In this document: positions 1-8,586 of the stretch, in pieces
Layout: the number at the start of each line of letters is the position of its first letter
Position numbering within the stretch: the first letter of the stretch is position 1
Assembly (NCBI GenBank): GCA_934318045.1
Contig: CAKREY010000007.1
Location: forward strand, 1 to 64,000
Length of the DNA: 64,000 bases
From: Coprococcus_C sp934318045
GTDB lineage: Bacteria; Bacillota; Clostridia; Lachnospirales; Lachnospiraceae
Direction: 5' to 3'
Notes under the pieces: model-generated
What the model was told of the DNA's origin: nothing
Database searches by the model: none
The model's input: only the letters and a program-made list of their open reading frames with translations
Made by a program: the position numbers and the translations under genes

Positions 1-700
1 AAGCGGGCAGGAGTAAAATGTCAAAAAACCGGAAGATTACTCCAAGTGTAAAGTAATAAGAATCAAGCGTGTAGGAGTAAAATGTCGAAAAACCGGAAGA
101 TTGCTCCAAGTGTAAAGTAATAGGAATCAAGCGTGTAGGAGCAAAGTGTCGAAAAACCGGAAGATTGCTCCAAGTGTAAAGTAATAGGAATCAAGCGTGT
201 AGGAGCAAAGTGCCAAAAAAACGGAAGATTACTCCAAGTGTAAAGTAATAAGAATCAAACGTGTAGGAGCAAAGTGCCAAAAAAACGGAAGATTACTCCA
301 AGTGTAAAGCAATGGGAAATAAGCGTGTAGGAGCAAAGTGGCGAAAAAACGGAAGATTGCTCCAAGTGTAAAGTAATAGGAATCAAGCGTGTAGGAGCAA
401 AGTGCCAAAAAACCGGAAGATTACTCCAAGTGTAAAGTAATAGGAATCAAGCGGGCAGGAGTAAAATGTCAAAAAACCGGAAGATTACTCCAAGTGTAAA
501 GTAATAAGAATCAAGCGTGTAGGAGCAAAGTGCCAAAAAACCGGAAGATTACTCCAAGTGGAAAGCAATGGGAAATAAGCGTGTAGGAGTAAAATGTCGA
601 AAAACCGGAAGATTACTCCAAGTGGAAAGCAATAGGGAAGCAAGCTGGTTGGGGAGAAAAGCTGGGAAAACCGGAAAAATTCCCCAACCAGCACAAAAAT
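1..700. repeat. Tandem 64-bp hairpin repeat array 1
   Basis: Ten units start at 1, 65, 129, 193, 257, 321, 385, 449, 513 and 577, exactly 64 bp apart. A diverged eleventh unit starts at 641. Each unit has an inverted repeat, GGAGYAA near offset 10 and TTRCTCC near offset 34, around an A-rich loop with CCGGAAGA. The eleventh unit has a perfect 12-bp stem (GCTGGTTGGGGA with TCCCCAACCAGC). Whole units are conserved, so there are no unique spacers. The array runs into the window edge and may be longer. It is the same family as the array at 58776-59390. Function unknown. Confidence 0.9.
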
Positions 701-704
701 TCAG

Positions 705-733
705 TTGAAACATGTAGGAGGGTTGGATATAAT
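705..733 (+). promoter_or_regulatory. Promoter for the methyltransferase gene
   Basis: TTGAAA (705-710), 17-bp spacer, TATAAT (728-733). It lies just after the last hairpin unit of the array and 31 bp before the ATG at 764. Confidence 0.75.
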
Positions 734-763
734 ATAACCATATATGGAAAAAGAGGCTTCATT

Positions 764-1975
764 ATGGAGAAAGTAAAAGAACAACTCGAACGGCTGCTCC
801 CACAGATGACGCGGGTCATCGTGAGCAACCGGATGGATAAGATATATCAATATCGGAAAGTGGAAGTCACGTGGACGACGGTACGCGGAAAAGAGCTGTG
901 CCAGATTGCGGCGTACACAGAAAAACAGGTTTTTCAGGAGAATGTCAGCTTAGATGAACTTGCAGACAAGTTGTTCGTACATTTTCCGGAGCATCTGTGC
1001 CAGATGAATATATTCACAGAAGAAAAAGAATATAGCTTCAAGATGACAAAGAAGGGGAAACTGCTGACGAACGCAACCAGACTTCCGGCGAAGCAGTCCG
1101 GTGCGTCGAAGCTTGCAAAGACAAGTGGCAGTGATGTGGCAGACCTGGCGGATAAGATGAATAGCCGCCGGGGCGAACACAACCGCAAGAAAAATTATAT
1201 TCTGCAGGAGGGTATGACAGTTCCTCCACTTGTGGATATGGGGATATTCACGAAAGATGGAAAGGTTGTCCGTTCCATGTATGACAAGTACAAACAGATC
1301 AATCGGTTCGTGGAGCTTGTCGATGATGTGTTGAAGAATGAGACGAAGGACGAGATCCATATCCTTGACTTTGGATGCGGCAAATCGTACCTGACGTTTG
1401 TCCTCTATTATTATATAGTAGAAATCCGTAAGAAAAAGGCAGAGATTATCGGACTGGATCTGAAAGCAGATGTGATAAAACACTGTAACGAGGCGGCGGA
1501 GAAGTACGGCTATGATCATCTGCATTTTGAACTAGGCGACATCAACGGCTACAAGACGAAGATGCCGGTCGATATGGTTGTAACCTTGCATGCGTGCGAT
1601 ACGGCGACCGACTATGCGCTTTTTAATGCTGTACAGTGGAACGCCAGATACATCCTGTCTGTGCCGTGCTGTCAGCATGAGGTAAATGGTCAGATCAAGA
1701 GCGAATTGTTCGCGCCGATGATGGAATATGGTATCATCAAAGAACGCATGGCGGCACTTGCGACAGATGCGATACGTGCCAATATGTTGACGTACCGTGG
1801 GTACAAGACACAGATTCTGGAGTTTGTCGATTTTGCACACTCACCGAAGAATCTGCTGATCCGCGCTGTAAAATCTGCAATCCCGAAAGAAAAACGGGAA
1901 CGCAGCTTACAGGAAGTTGAGCGTATGTGCGAGGAGATGCACATCGTTCCTTCTATATATAATCTACTAAAGTAG
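764..1975 (+). CDS. SAM-dependent methyltransferase (Methyltransf_32-like)
   Basis: 403-residue cytoplasmic protein. The C-terminal half is a class I methyltransferase fold: the SAM-binding motif LDFGCGKSYL is at about residues 201-210, followed by a second acidic strand (IIGLDLKADV), HACDTATDYAL and a conserved VPCCQHE segment. These are typical of the broadly distributed Methyltransf_32 group. The N-terminal 140 residues are a poorly conserved, basic domain that could bind nucleic acid. The substrate is not evident; RNA is a guess. The start at 764 has only a weak purine-rich site before it, but fits the promoter at 705-733. It is followed after 19 bp by a small ORF and the membrane-protein gene, perhaps one transcript. 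Confidence 0.8.
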   Translation: MEKVKEQLERLLPQMTRVIVSNRMDKIYQYRKVEVTWTTVRGKELCQIAAYTEKQVFQENVSLDELADKLFVHFPEHLCQMNIFTEEKEYSFKMTKKGKLLTNATRLPAKQSGASKLAKTSGSDVADLADKMNSRRGEHNRKKNYILQEGMTVPPLVDMGIFTKDGKVVRSMYDKYKQINRFVELVDDVLKNETKDEIHILDFGCGKSYLTFVLYYYIVEIRKKKAEIIGLDLKADVIKHCNEAAEKYGYDHLHFELGDINGYKTKMPVDMVVTLHACDTATDYALFNAVQWNARYILSVPCCQHEVNGQIKSELFAPMMEYGIIKERMAALATDAIRANMLTYRGYKTQILEFVDFAHSPKNLLIRAVKSAIPKEKRERSLQEVERMCEEMHIVPSIYNLLK

Positions 1976-1994
1976 AAGAGAGAGGAGGAGTCCG

Positions 1995-2114
1995 ATGAAA
2001 CGAAGTTTCATTAATACAAATGGCTCCGACGAAATGCCGCCGAGCGGCAAAACACAAAGAGGAGGGAAATTATGCAACCAAAGAAAGAGAACAAAAAAGG
2101 CGGGGCAGTCTTAA
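1995..2114 (+). CDS. Possible short leader ORF, 39 residues
   Basis: An ATG at 1995 follows a strong AGAGGAGGAG site at 1981-1990 and opens a 39-codon frame. It is basic at its C-terminus and ends at 2114, inside the next gene in another frame. The ribosome binding site of the 2072 gene lies within it, so its translation could couple to or expose that site. No family is recognised. It may be only a leader ORF or a chance frame. Confidence 0.3.
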   Translation: MKRSFINTNGSDEMPPSGKTQRGGKLCNQRKRTKKAGQS

Positions 2115-2899
2115 GCCTGGTGATTGGAATTATATTTGTGCTTTTTGCAGGTATACTTTTCATCGGCGACATGGATTATCTGCTCGGCGGAAAAGCAAAG
2201 GATCTGAATGAGATCGCGGCAAATGTCTGCCCGCAGAAGGATGATCACGTAAGAACAGACAGCTATCTTGTGCTTGGAAACTTTGCAGAGACACAGCATA
2301 AGATCAACGGAATCATTCCGGTAGGGAAAGAACAGCATTATGCGATTGTCCTTGGCGATGATAACATGACGGATATTGCCGAGGCAAAGGTGATTGTGCT
2401 TACAGTCAAGAACAAGAAGACAATCGAAAAACTCGATGAACTTGCAAATGATGATAATGCAAACTTCAGCGATGCAATTGCGATTGAAGGACAGATCCGT
2501 ACACTGGATCCGAAAATTGCAGGATACTACAGAGACGCTCTGAGTGATTCCGGTATCACAGATTATTGCGATTATTATACAGTCGCACTTGATGCAACCC
2601 AGACAAGATTATTCGGCTGGCTTCTGGTGATTGGCGCACTGGCAGTCGGTGTGCTCTGTATTGTAGCATTTGCAAAGATTAACAAGCAGATTAAAAATGA
2701 GAAGAATCTTGCTTATACAAATGCAACACCGGCAATGGGACAGCCGGGCAATCCTTATGTAAATCCAGTAACCGGACAGCCGTATGATGCAGGCGTAGTA
2801 AATCCTGTCACGGGACAGACGTACAACCAGACACCGGATGGTGCACCGAGTGTGCCATATACACCGGGACAGAATACAGACAACAATCCGTATTCATAA
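2072..2899 (+). CDS. Two-span membrane protein of unknown function
   Basis: 275 residues, with GAGGAGGG 7 bp before the ATG. There is one hydrophobic span near residues 11-30, an extracytoplasmic domain of about 145 residues, and a second span near 178-200. The basic stretch after it suggests that the C-terminus is inside. The tail is rich in Pro, Gly, Asn and Tyr and repeats NPVTGQ twice, like low-complexity tails of other clostridial membrane proteins. No enzyme motif is visible. It follows the methyltransferase gene closely and precedes the ribosomal operon promoter. Function not recognised. Confidence 0.75.
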   Translation: MQPKKENKKGGAVLSLVIGIIFVLFAGILFIGDMDYLLGGKAKDLNEIAANVCPQKDDHVRTDSYLVLGNFAETQHKINGIIPVGKEQHYAIVLGDDNMTDIAEAKVIVLTVKNKKTIEKLDELANDDNANFSDAIAIEGQIRTLDPKIAGYYRDALSDSGITDYCDYYTVALDATQTRLFGWLLVIGALAVGVLCIVAFAKINKQIKNEKNLAYTNATPAMGQPGNPYVNPVTGQPYDAGVVNPVTGQTYNQTPDGAPSVPYTPGQNTDNNPYS

Positions 2900-3000
2900 C
2901 AGACATTATTAGAAGAAATACAGAAAAATATCAAAAAGATACGGAATCTGGAAGACAATACCTGCGTATCAAAAAAAATACAAAAAAATAAAAAAAACTC

Positions 3001-3029
3001 TTGCATTTACAGATGGTATTGAGTATAAT
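3001..3029 (+). promoter_or_regulatory. Main promoter of the S10-spc-alpha operon
   Basis: TTGCAT (3001-3006), 17-bp spacer, TATAAT (3024-3029), giving a transcript start near 3036. The spacer holds CAGATGGTATTGAGTA (3010-3025), which recurs inverted at 3139-3155. Confidence 0.75.
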
Positions 3030-3035
3030 AACCCT

Positions 3036-3329
3036 TGCTGTGACATTGATAGCGTAGAAGCGAAGGTTGCTATGCATATATGACATAGGTTTTTCGTGGA
3101 GCGAATGTCAATTAACGATAACTGGCGACAAGTCACTGTACTCAATAACCATCTGGCAGATGCCAGAGATGACGTGTGAGGATATACGATCTGTAGAAAA
3201 GCGGTTCAAGGATATGAAACATATCTGCGAACAACGCGGGTTGCGGGTTTTGGTAGGAAACACACGGGAAAGTTGTACAGTCACCACTTGTCGTACTACA
3301 AAAAGTGCGAAAAGGAGGCGGCTTTTTTT
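3036..3329 (+). promoter_or_regulatory. Long structured 5' leader of the ribosomal operon
   Basis: About 294 nt separate the inferred transcript start from rpsJ. It contains a perfect stem CTGGC/GCCAG (3153-3166), flanked by CATCT and AGATG arms, and a CACTT/AAGTG stem near the rpsJ ribosome binding site. In many bacteria L4 binds the S10 leader to autoregulate the operon, so a similar element is plausible here. No specific Rfam match is claimed. A 92-codon frame across it shows no protein character and is not called. Confidence 0.5.
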
Positions 3330-3641
3330 ATGGCAAGTCAAGTAATGAGAATCACATTGAAGGCGTACGATCACAAGTTAATCGATCAGGCTGCAAAGCA
3401 GATCATCGAGACGATCAAGAGTACAGGAGCAAAGGTTTCAGGTCCTGTTCCAATGCCGACAAAGGTTGAGAAGATCACAATCCTCAGAGCTGTTCATAAG
3501 TATAAGGATTCCAGAGAACAGTTCGAGCAGAGAACTCACAAGAGACTCATTGATGTACTTACACCATCACAGAAGACAATCGATGCTCTTCAGAAGCTTG
3601 ATGTTTCAGCTGGTGTATATGTTAATGTAAAGATGAAGTAA
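3330..3641 (+). CDS. rpsJ: 30S ribosomal protein S10
   Basis: 103 residues. It is a component of the 30S head and is also NusE in transcription antitermination complexes. The start at 3330 (MASQVMRITLKAYDH) sits 12 bp after AGGAGG. An upstream in-frame ATG at 3273 has no site and would add non-conserved sequence. First gene of the superoperon. Confidence 0.97.
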   Translation: MASQVMRITLKAYDHKLIDQAAKQIIETIKSTGAKVSGPVPMPTKVEKITILRAVHKYKDSREQFEQRTHKRLIDVLTPSQKTIDALQKLDVSAGVYVNVKMK

Positions 3642-3746
3642 TTCATCAATTCAAAATGTTTATTGCAGTACCTAATTACGCGAAAGCGAATTTAGAATGA
3701 TTGCTCCGGCAATCCGCTGTGAATTAAAATTAGGAGGAAAAATTTC

Positions 3747-4430
3747 ATGAAGAAGGCTATTTTAGCAACAAAAGTCGGAATGACTCAAATCTTCAACGAA
3801 GACGGTGTGTTAACACCAGTAACAGTATTACAGGCTGGACCATGTGTTGTAACTCAGGTAAAAACAGTTGATAACGACGGTTACGATGCAGTACAGGTTG
3901 GTTTCGGCGAAAAGAAAGAAAAAGTAACAACAAAGGATGTTTCTGGAAAGAAAGTAATCAGAAACCCACATGGCGCTGGTAAGGCTGAGGTTGGCCACTT
4001 CAAGAAGGCCGGCACAACACCTAAGAAGTTCGTTCGCGAGTTCAGACTTGAGAATGCAGCTGATTTCAACGCAGGTGATGAGATTAAGGCTGATATCTTT
4101 GCAGAGGGTGACAAGATTGATGTTACTGCAAAGTCAAAGGGTAAGGGATACGCAGGCGGTATCAAGAGATTTGGTATGAAGTCCGGCCCATCCGCTCATG
4201 GTTCCAAGTATCATCGTCATGCAGGTTCCAATGGTTCTGCAACTACACCAGGTAGAGTATTCAAAGGAAAGAAGATGCCTGGACATATGGGTAATGTAAG
4301 AGTTACAGTACAGAACCTTGAGATTGTTAAGATAGATGTAGAAAACAACGTAATCTTGGTAAAGGGTGCCGTACCTGGACCAAAGAAATCATTAGTAATG
4401 ATTAAGGAAACAGTAAAGACTGGCAAATAA
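3747..4430 (+). CDS. rplC: 50S ribosomal protein L3
   Basis: 227 residues, slightly longer than the usual 205-215. It starts MKKAILATKVGMTQIF and has the conserved central loop GSIRP-like region (KYHRHAGSNGS) that reaches the peptidyl transferase centre. A 105-bp gap with no terminator separates it from rpsJ. AGGAGG precedes the ATG. Confidence 0.97.
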   Translation: MKKAILATKVGMTQIFNEDGVLTPVTVLQAGPCVVTQVKTVDNDGYDAVQVGFGEKKEKVTTKDVSGKKVIRNPHGAGKAEVGHFKKAGTTPKKFVREFRLENAADFNAGDEIKADIFAEGDKIDVTAKSKGKGYAGGIKRFGMKSGPSAHGSKYHRHAGSNGSATTPGRVFKGKKMPGHMGNVRVTVQNLEIVKIDVENNVILVKGAVPGPKKSLVMIKETVKTGK

Positions 4431-4459
4431 GCCGGGCTTTCAGGAAGGAGGATCATTAG

Positions 4460-5080
4460 ATGGCAACAGTAGCAGTTTATAACATCGAAGGTAAAGAAGT
4501 AGATAAGCTTGAGCTTAACGACAACGTATTCGGTGTTGAGATAAATGAGCATTTAGTACATCTGGCAGTTGTAAGCCAGTTAGCAAACAGTCGTCAGGGC
4601 ACACAGAGCGCAAAGACACGTTCTGAAGTATCTGGTGGCGGAAGAAAGCCTTGGAGACAGAAAGGAACTGGTCATGCAAGACAGGGTTCTACAAGATCTC
4701 CACAGTGGACAGGCGGTGGTGTTGTATTCGCACCAAAGCCAAGAGATTACTCTATGAAGATGAACAAGAGAGAAAAGCAGATCGCTATGAAGTCTGCACT
4801 CACATCAAAAGTTCAGGATTCTAAGCTTATCGTAGTAGATGAGTTCAAACTTGATGAGATTAAGACATCCAAGTTTGCTCAGATCCTTGACAACTTAAAA
4901 GCTCCTAAGGCTTTGGTTGTAACAAAGGATAAGGATGAGAAGGTTGTTCTTTCAGCCAGAAACATCCCTACAGTTAAGACAACAATGACAAACGCAATCA
5001 ACGTATACGACATCCTCAAGTATGATTCACTTGTACTTACAAAGGATGCAGTTGCAGCAATCGAGGAGGTGTATGCATAA
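4460..5080 (+). CDS. rplD: 50S ribosomal protein L4
   Basis: 206 residues. It lines the exit tunnel through its extended loop (GGGRKPWRQKGTGHARQG) and is the usual autoregulator of S10 operons. AAGGAGGATC precedes the ATG. The stop overlaps the start of rplW by one base (TAATG), implying coupled translation. Confidence 0.97.
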   Translation: MATVAVYNIEGKEVDKLELNDNVFGVEINEHLVHLAVVSQLANSRQGTQSAKTRSEVSGGGRKPWRQKGTGHARQGSTRSPQWTGGGVVFAPKPRDYSMKMNKREKQIAMKSALTSKVQDSKLIVVDEFKLDEIKTSKFAQILDNLKAPKALVVTKDKDEKVVLSARNIPTVKTTMTNAINVYDILKYDSLVLTKDAVAAIEEVYA

Positions 5081-5379
5081 TGGCAGATATTAAGTATTAT
5101 GACGTTATCCTTAAGCCGGTTCTTACAGAGAAGAGTATGAACGCTATGGCAGAGAAGAAGTACACTTTCCTTGTACATCCGGAAGCTACAAAGGCTCAGG
5201 TTAAGGAAGCTGTAGAGAAGATGTTCGAGGGAGCAAAGGTTGCCAAGGTCAACACACTGAATCAGGATGGTAAGACAAAGAGACGTGGAATGACATATGG
5301 CAAGACAGCAAAGACTAAGAAAGCAATCGTTCAGCTGACAGCTGAGAGTGCAGATATCGAGTTATTCGAAGGTCTTTAA
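5080..5379 (+). CDS. rplW: 50S ribosomal protein L23
   Basis: 99 residues, at the tunnel exit, where it docks trigger factor and SRP. It begins MADIKYYDVILKPVLTEKS, typical of the family. Its ribosome binding site (GAGGAGG) lies inside the end of rplD. Confidence 0.97.
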   Translation: MADIKYYDVILKPVLTEKSMNAMAEKKYTFLVHPEATKAQVKEAVEKMFEGAKVAKVNTLNQDGKTKRRGMTYGKTAKTKKAIVQLTAESADIELFEGL

Positions 5380-5440
5380 GATTTAACACTATGTGCAATA
5401 AAAGCACGATAATAAATTGAGATTCGAAAGGAGAACAACA

Positions 5441-6283
5441 ATGGGAATTAAGTCATATAACCCATATACACCTTCCAGACGAAACATGACAGGTCTTGAT
5501 TTCGTTGAAATTACAAAGAGTGTTCCTGAAAAGTCTCTTCTTGCAAAGAAGAATAAGACAGCAGGACGTAACAGTCAGGGTAAGATTACAGTAAGACATA
5601 TCGGTGGTGGAAATAGACAGAAGTACAGAGTCATCGACTTCAAGAGAACGAAGGACGATATCCCTGCAAAGGTTGCAGCTATCGAGTACGATCCAAACAG
5701 AACAGCAAACATCGCATTGCTTCACTATGCAGACGGTGAGAAGGCATACATCATTGCTCCAGTTGGACTGAAAGTCGGCGACGAGCTGATGAACGGTGCA
5801 AATGCTGAAATCAAGGTTGGTAACTGCTTACCACTTGAGAACATCCCAGTTGGTACTGAGATTCACAATATTGAGCTTTATCCTGGAAAGGGCGCACAGC
5901 TTGTACGTTCCGCAGGTAACTCCGCACAGCTCATGGCGAAGGAAGGCAAGTATGCAACACTCAGACTTCCATCCGGAGAAATGAGACTCGTTCCTATCGT
6001 ATGCCGTGCAACAATCGGTCAGGTTGGTAACATCGAGCACGGACTTGTTAATATCGGTAAAGCAGGACGTAAGCGTCACATGGGTATCCGCCCTACAGTA
6101 CGTGGTTCTGTTATGAACCCGAACGATCACCCACATGGTGGTGGTGAAGGTAGAGCACCGATCGGTCGTTCTGGCCCATCTACTCCTTGGGGTAAGCCGG
6201 CACTGGGACTTAAGACCAGAAAGAAGAACAAGCAGTCTAACAAGTACATTGTAAGAACAAGAGACGGTAAGAACGTTAAGTAA
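5441..6283 (+). CDS. rplB: 50S ribosomal protein L2
   Basis: 280 residues. It binds 23S rRNA near the peptidyl transferase centre and bridges the subunits. It starts MGIKSYNPYTPSRR at 5441 behind AAAGGAG; an upstream in-frame start at 5417 would precede that site and is rejected. The conserved GGGEGRAPIGR segment around the catalytic-site histidine (DHPHGGGEG) is intact. Confidence 0.97.
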   Translation: MGIKSYNPYTPSRRNMTGLDFVEITKSVPEKSLLAKKNKTAGRNSQGKITVRHIGGGNRQKYRVIDFKRTKDDIPAKVAAIEYDPNRTANIALLHYADGEKAYIIAPVGLKVGDELMNGANAEIKVGNCLPLENIPVGTEIHNIELYPGKGAQLVRSAGNSAQLMAKEGKYATLRLPSGEMRLVPIVCRATIGQVGNIEHGLVNIGKAGRKRHMGIRPTVRGSVMNPNDHPHGGGEGRAPIGRSGPSTPWGKPALGLKTRKKNKQSNKYIVRTRDGKNVK

Positions 6284-6294
6284 GGAGGTAAGTT

Positions 6295-6576
6295 ATGGCT
6301 CGTTCATTGAAGAAAGGACCATTTGCAGATGGTTATTTATTAAAGAAGATAGATGCTATGAACGCTGACAACAAGAAGGACGTCATTAAGACATGGTCAC
6401 GTCGTTCAACAATCTTCCCATCATTCGTTGGCCATACAATCGCTGTATATGATGGAAGAAAGCATGTGCCTGTATATGTAACAGAGGATATGGTTGGTCA
6501 TAAACTCGGTGAGTTCGTTGCAACAAGAACATACAGAGGACATGGCAAAGATGAAAAGAAAGCAAAGAAGAGATAA
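6295..6576 (+). CDS. rpsS: 30S ribosomal protein S19
   Basis: 93 residues, a 30S head protein that contacts S13. It starts MARSLKKGPF with AAGGAGG upstream. It lies 11 bp after rplB in the canonical order. Confidence 0.97.
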   Translation: MARSLKKGPFADGYLLKKIDAMNADNKKDVIKTWSRRSTIFPSFVGHTIAVYDGRKHVPVYVTEDMVGHKLGEFVATRTYRGHGKDEKKAKKR

Positions 6577-6596
6577 GTCGAAAGGAGGACACATTC

Positions 6597-6983
6597 ATGG
6601 CAAAAGGACATAGATCCCAGGTTAAGAGACTCAGAAATGAGAATAAAGATACAAGACCAAAGGCTACTGTTTCATACGCAAGAATTTCAGTAACCAAGGC
6701 ATGTTTCGTATTAGATGCGATCAGAGGCAAGGATGTAACTTCAGCACTTGGTATTCTTGCTTACAACAATCGTTATGCATCAAAGGTAATTGAGAAGTTA
6801 TTGAAGTCCGCTATTGCAAATGCAGAGAACAACAACGGAATGAAGGTAGAAGACCTTTACATCGCTGAGTGTTATGCAAACAAAGGACCAACAATGAAGA
6901 GAATTCAGCCGAGAGCACAGGGTAGAGCTTACAGAATCGAGAAGAGAACAAGCCACATCACTGTTGTGCTGGATGCGAGATAG
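6597..6983 (+). CDS. rplV: 50S ribosomal protein L22
   Basis: 128 residues. The beta-hairpin that reaches the exit tunnel and is the site of macrolide resistance changes is present (KGPTMKRIQPRAQGRAYRI). AAAGGAGG precedes the ATG. The N-terminus has about 15 extra residues compared with short family members. Confidence 0.97.
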   Translation: MAKGHRSQVKRLRNENKDTRPKATVSYARISVTKACFVLDAIRGKDVTSALGILAYNNRYASKVIEKLLKSAIANAENNNGMKVEDLYIAECYANKGPTMKRIQPRAQGRAYRIEKRTSHITVVLDAR

Positions 6984-6993
6984 GAGGTAAGCA

Positions 6994-7659
6994 ATGGGAC
7001 AGAAAGTTAATCCACATGGTTTAAGAGTCGGTGTCATCAAGGATTGGGATTCAAAGTGGTATGCAGATACCAAGAACGGTGAATTCTCAGATAACCTTGT
7101 TGAGGATTACAAGATTCGTGAGTTTTTGAAGAAAGAACTCTATTCTGCAAATATCTCAAAGATTGAAATCGAGAGAACAGCAGATAAGGTAAGAGTAAAC
7201 TTATATACAGCAAAGCCTGGTGTCGTAATTGGTAAGGGTGGCGCTGGAATCAACGAGATCAAGGCAAAACTTCAGAAGTTTACTTCTAAGAAGCTCTTTA
7301 TCGACATCAAGGAGATTAAGAAGCCAGATCTCGATGCACAGTTAGTAGCAGAGAATATTGCACAGCAGCTTGAGAACCGTATCTCATTCAGACGTGCTAT
7401 GAAGTCCTGCATGAGCAGAACAATGAAGATGGGTGCCGACGGTATCAAGGCTTGCTGCTCCGGACGTCTTGGCGGTGCTGATATGGCAAGAACAGAGTTC
7501 TATACAGAGGGTAAGATTCCTCTTCAGACACTCCGTGCAAACATCGACTATGGTTTTGCAGAGGCAAACACAACTTACGGTAAAGTTGGTGTTAAGGTAT
7601 GGGTTTACCACGGTGAAGTACTTCCTACTAAAGGAAACAAGGAAGGGAGCGATAAATAA
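6994..7659 (+). CDS. rpsC: 30S ribosomal protein S3
   Basis: 221 residues, a head protein at the mRNA entry site with helicase activity. The KH domain motif (VIGKGGAGINEI) and the C-terminal domain (PLQTLRANIDYGFAEA) are intact. The stop overlaps the rplP start by one base (TAATG). Confidence 0.97.
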   Translation: MGQKVNPHGLRVGVIKDWDSKWYADTKNGEFSDNLVEDYKIREFLKKELYSANISKIEIERTADKVRVNLYTAKPGVVIGKGGAGINEIKAKLQKFTSKKLFIDIKEIKKPDLDAQLVAENIAQQLENRISFRRAMKSCMSRTMKMGADGIKACCSGRLGGADMARTEFYTEGKIPLQTLRANIDYGFAEANTTYGKVGVKVWVYHGEVLPTKGNKEGSDK

Positions 7660-8099
7660 TGTTAATGCCTAAGAGAGTAAAGCGTCGTAAGCAGTTCAGA
7701 GGTTCTATGGCTGGTAAAGCGCTTCGTGGAAATAAGATTACAAATGGCGAATATGGTATCGTAGCATTAGAGCCAGCATGGGTAAAGTCCAATCAGATTG
7801 AGGCTGCCCGTATCGCTATGACAAGATATGTAAAGCGTAATGGTAAAGTCTGGATCAAGATTTTCCCAGACAAGCCGGTTACAGCAAAGCCTGCTGAAAC
7901 TCGTATGGGTTCCGGTAAGGGCGCTCTTGAATACTGGGTAGCAGTTGTAAAACCGGGCAGAGTTCTGTTTGAGATTGCCGGTGTGCCTGAAGATGTTGCA
8001 AAAGAAGCACTTCGTCTCGCTACACACAAGCTGCCAGTGAAGTGTAAGATCGTATCAAAAGCAGATTTAGACAAGGAGGTTAATGGCGGTGAAGCTTAA
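7659..8099 (+). CDS. rplP: 50S ribosomal protein L16
   Basis: 146 residues, MLMPKRVKRRKQFRG as in other Firmicutes. It helps to position tRNA in the A and P sites. The ATG at 7659 overlaps the rpsC stop. A second ATG at 7665 is possible but drops the two conserved residues. Confidence 0.96.
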   Translation: MLMPKRVKRRKQFRGSMAGKALRGNKITNGEYGIVALEPAWVKSNQIEAARIAMTRYVKRNGKVWIKIFPDKPVTAKPAETRMGSGKGALEYWVAVVKPGRVLFEIAGVPEDVAKEALRLATHKLPVKCKIVSKADLDKEVNGGEA

Positions 8100-8292
8100 G
8101 GATTATAAGAACGAATTAAACGCAAAGTCTCTGGAAGAATTGCAGAGCGAGTTAGTAGCTGCTAAGAAGGAATTATTCAATTTGAGATTCCAGAACGCCA
8201 CTAACCAGCTTGAGAACACAAGCAGAATCAAGGTTGTTCGTAAGAACATTGCCCGGATTCAGACATTGATCGCTCAGAAGGCGAACGCATAA
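8083..8292 (+). CDS. rpmC: 50S ribosomal protein L29
   Basis: 69 residues, helical, at the tunnel exit beside L23. It overlaps the end of rplP by 17 bp and its AAGGAGG lies inside that gene, so translation is probably coupled. Confidence 0.96.
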   Translation: MAVKLKDYKNELNAKSLEELQSELVAAKKELFNLRFQNATNQLENTSRIKVVRKNIARIQTLIAQKANA

Positions 8293-8316
8293 TTATCGTA
8301 AAAGGAGGAACATATT

Positions 8317-8571
8317 GTGGACAGAAATCTGAGAAAAACACGTGTAGGTTTAGTTACAAGTGATAAGATGGACAAGACAATCGTTGTGTCAATCGTTGAT
8401 AATGTAAAGCATCCTCTTTACGGTAAGATTGTAAAGAGAACATATAAGCTCAAGGCTCATGATGAGAACAATGAGTGTAAAGTTGGCGATAGAGTAAGAG
8501 TTATGGAGACAAGACCTTTGTCAAAGGATAAGAGATGGAGACTTGTCGAGATTATCGAGAAGGCTAAGTAA
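8317..8571 (+). CDS. rpsQ: 30S ribosomal protein S17
   Basis: 84 residues with an OB fold that binds 16S rRNA early in assembly. The start codon is GTG, 10 bp after AAAGGAGG; MDRNLRKTRVGLV aligns with family N-termini. Confidence 0.96.
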   Translation: MDRNLRKTRVGLVTSDKMDKTIVVSIVDNVKHPLYGKIVKRTYKLKAHDENNECKVGDRVRVMETRPLSKDKRWRLVEIIEKAK

Positions 8572-8586
8572 GGAGGCGCAGACAAA

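Noticed and set aside
1..700. CRISPR array
   Set aside because: The whole 64-bp unit is conserved, with no unique spacers, and no cas genes are in the window.
485..828. Minus-strand ORFs within array 1
   Set aside because: Repetitive low-complexity translation without ribosome binding sites; one runs into the methyltransferase gene.
950..1525. 191-codon minus-strand ORF
   Set aside because: Antisense shadow of the methyltransferase SAM-binding region.
3067..3345. 92-codon ORF before rpsJ
   Set aside because: Lies in a structured leader, overlaps rpsJ in another frame, and has no ribosome binding site or protein character.
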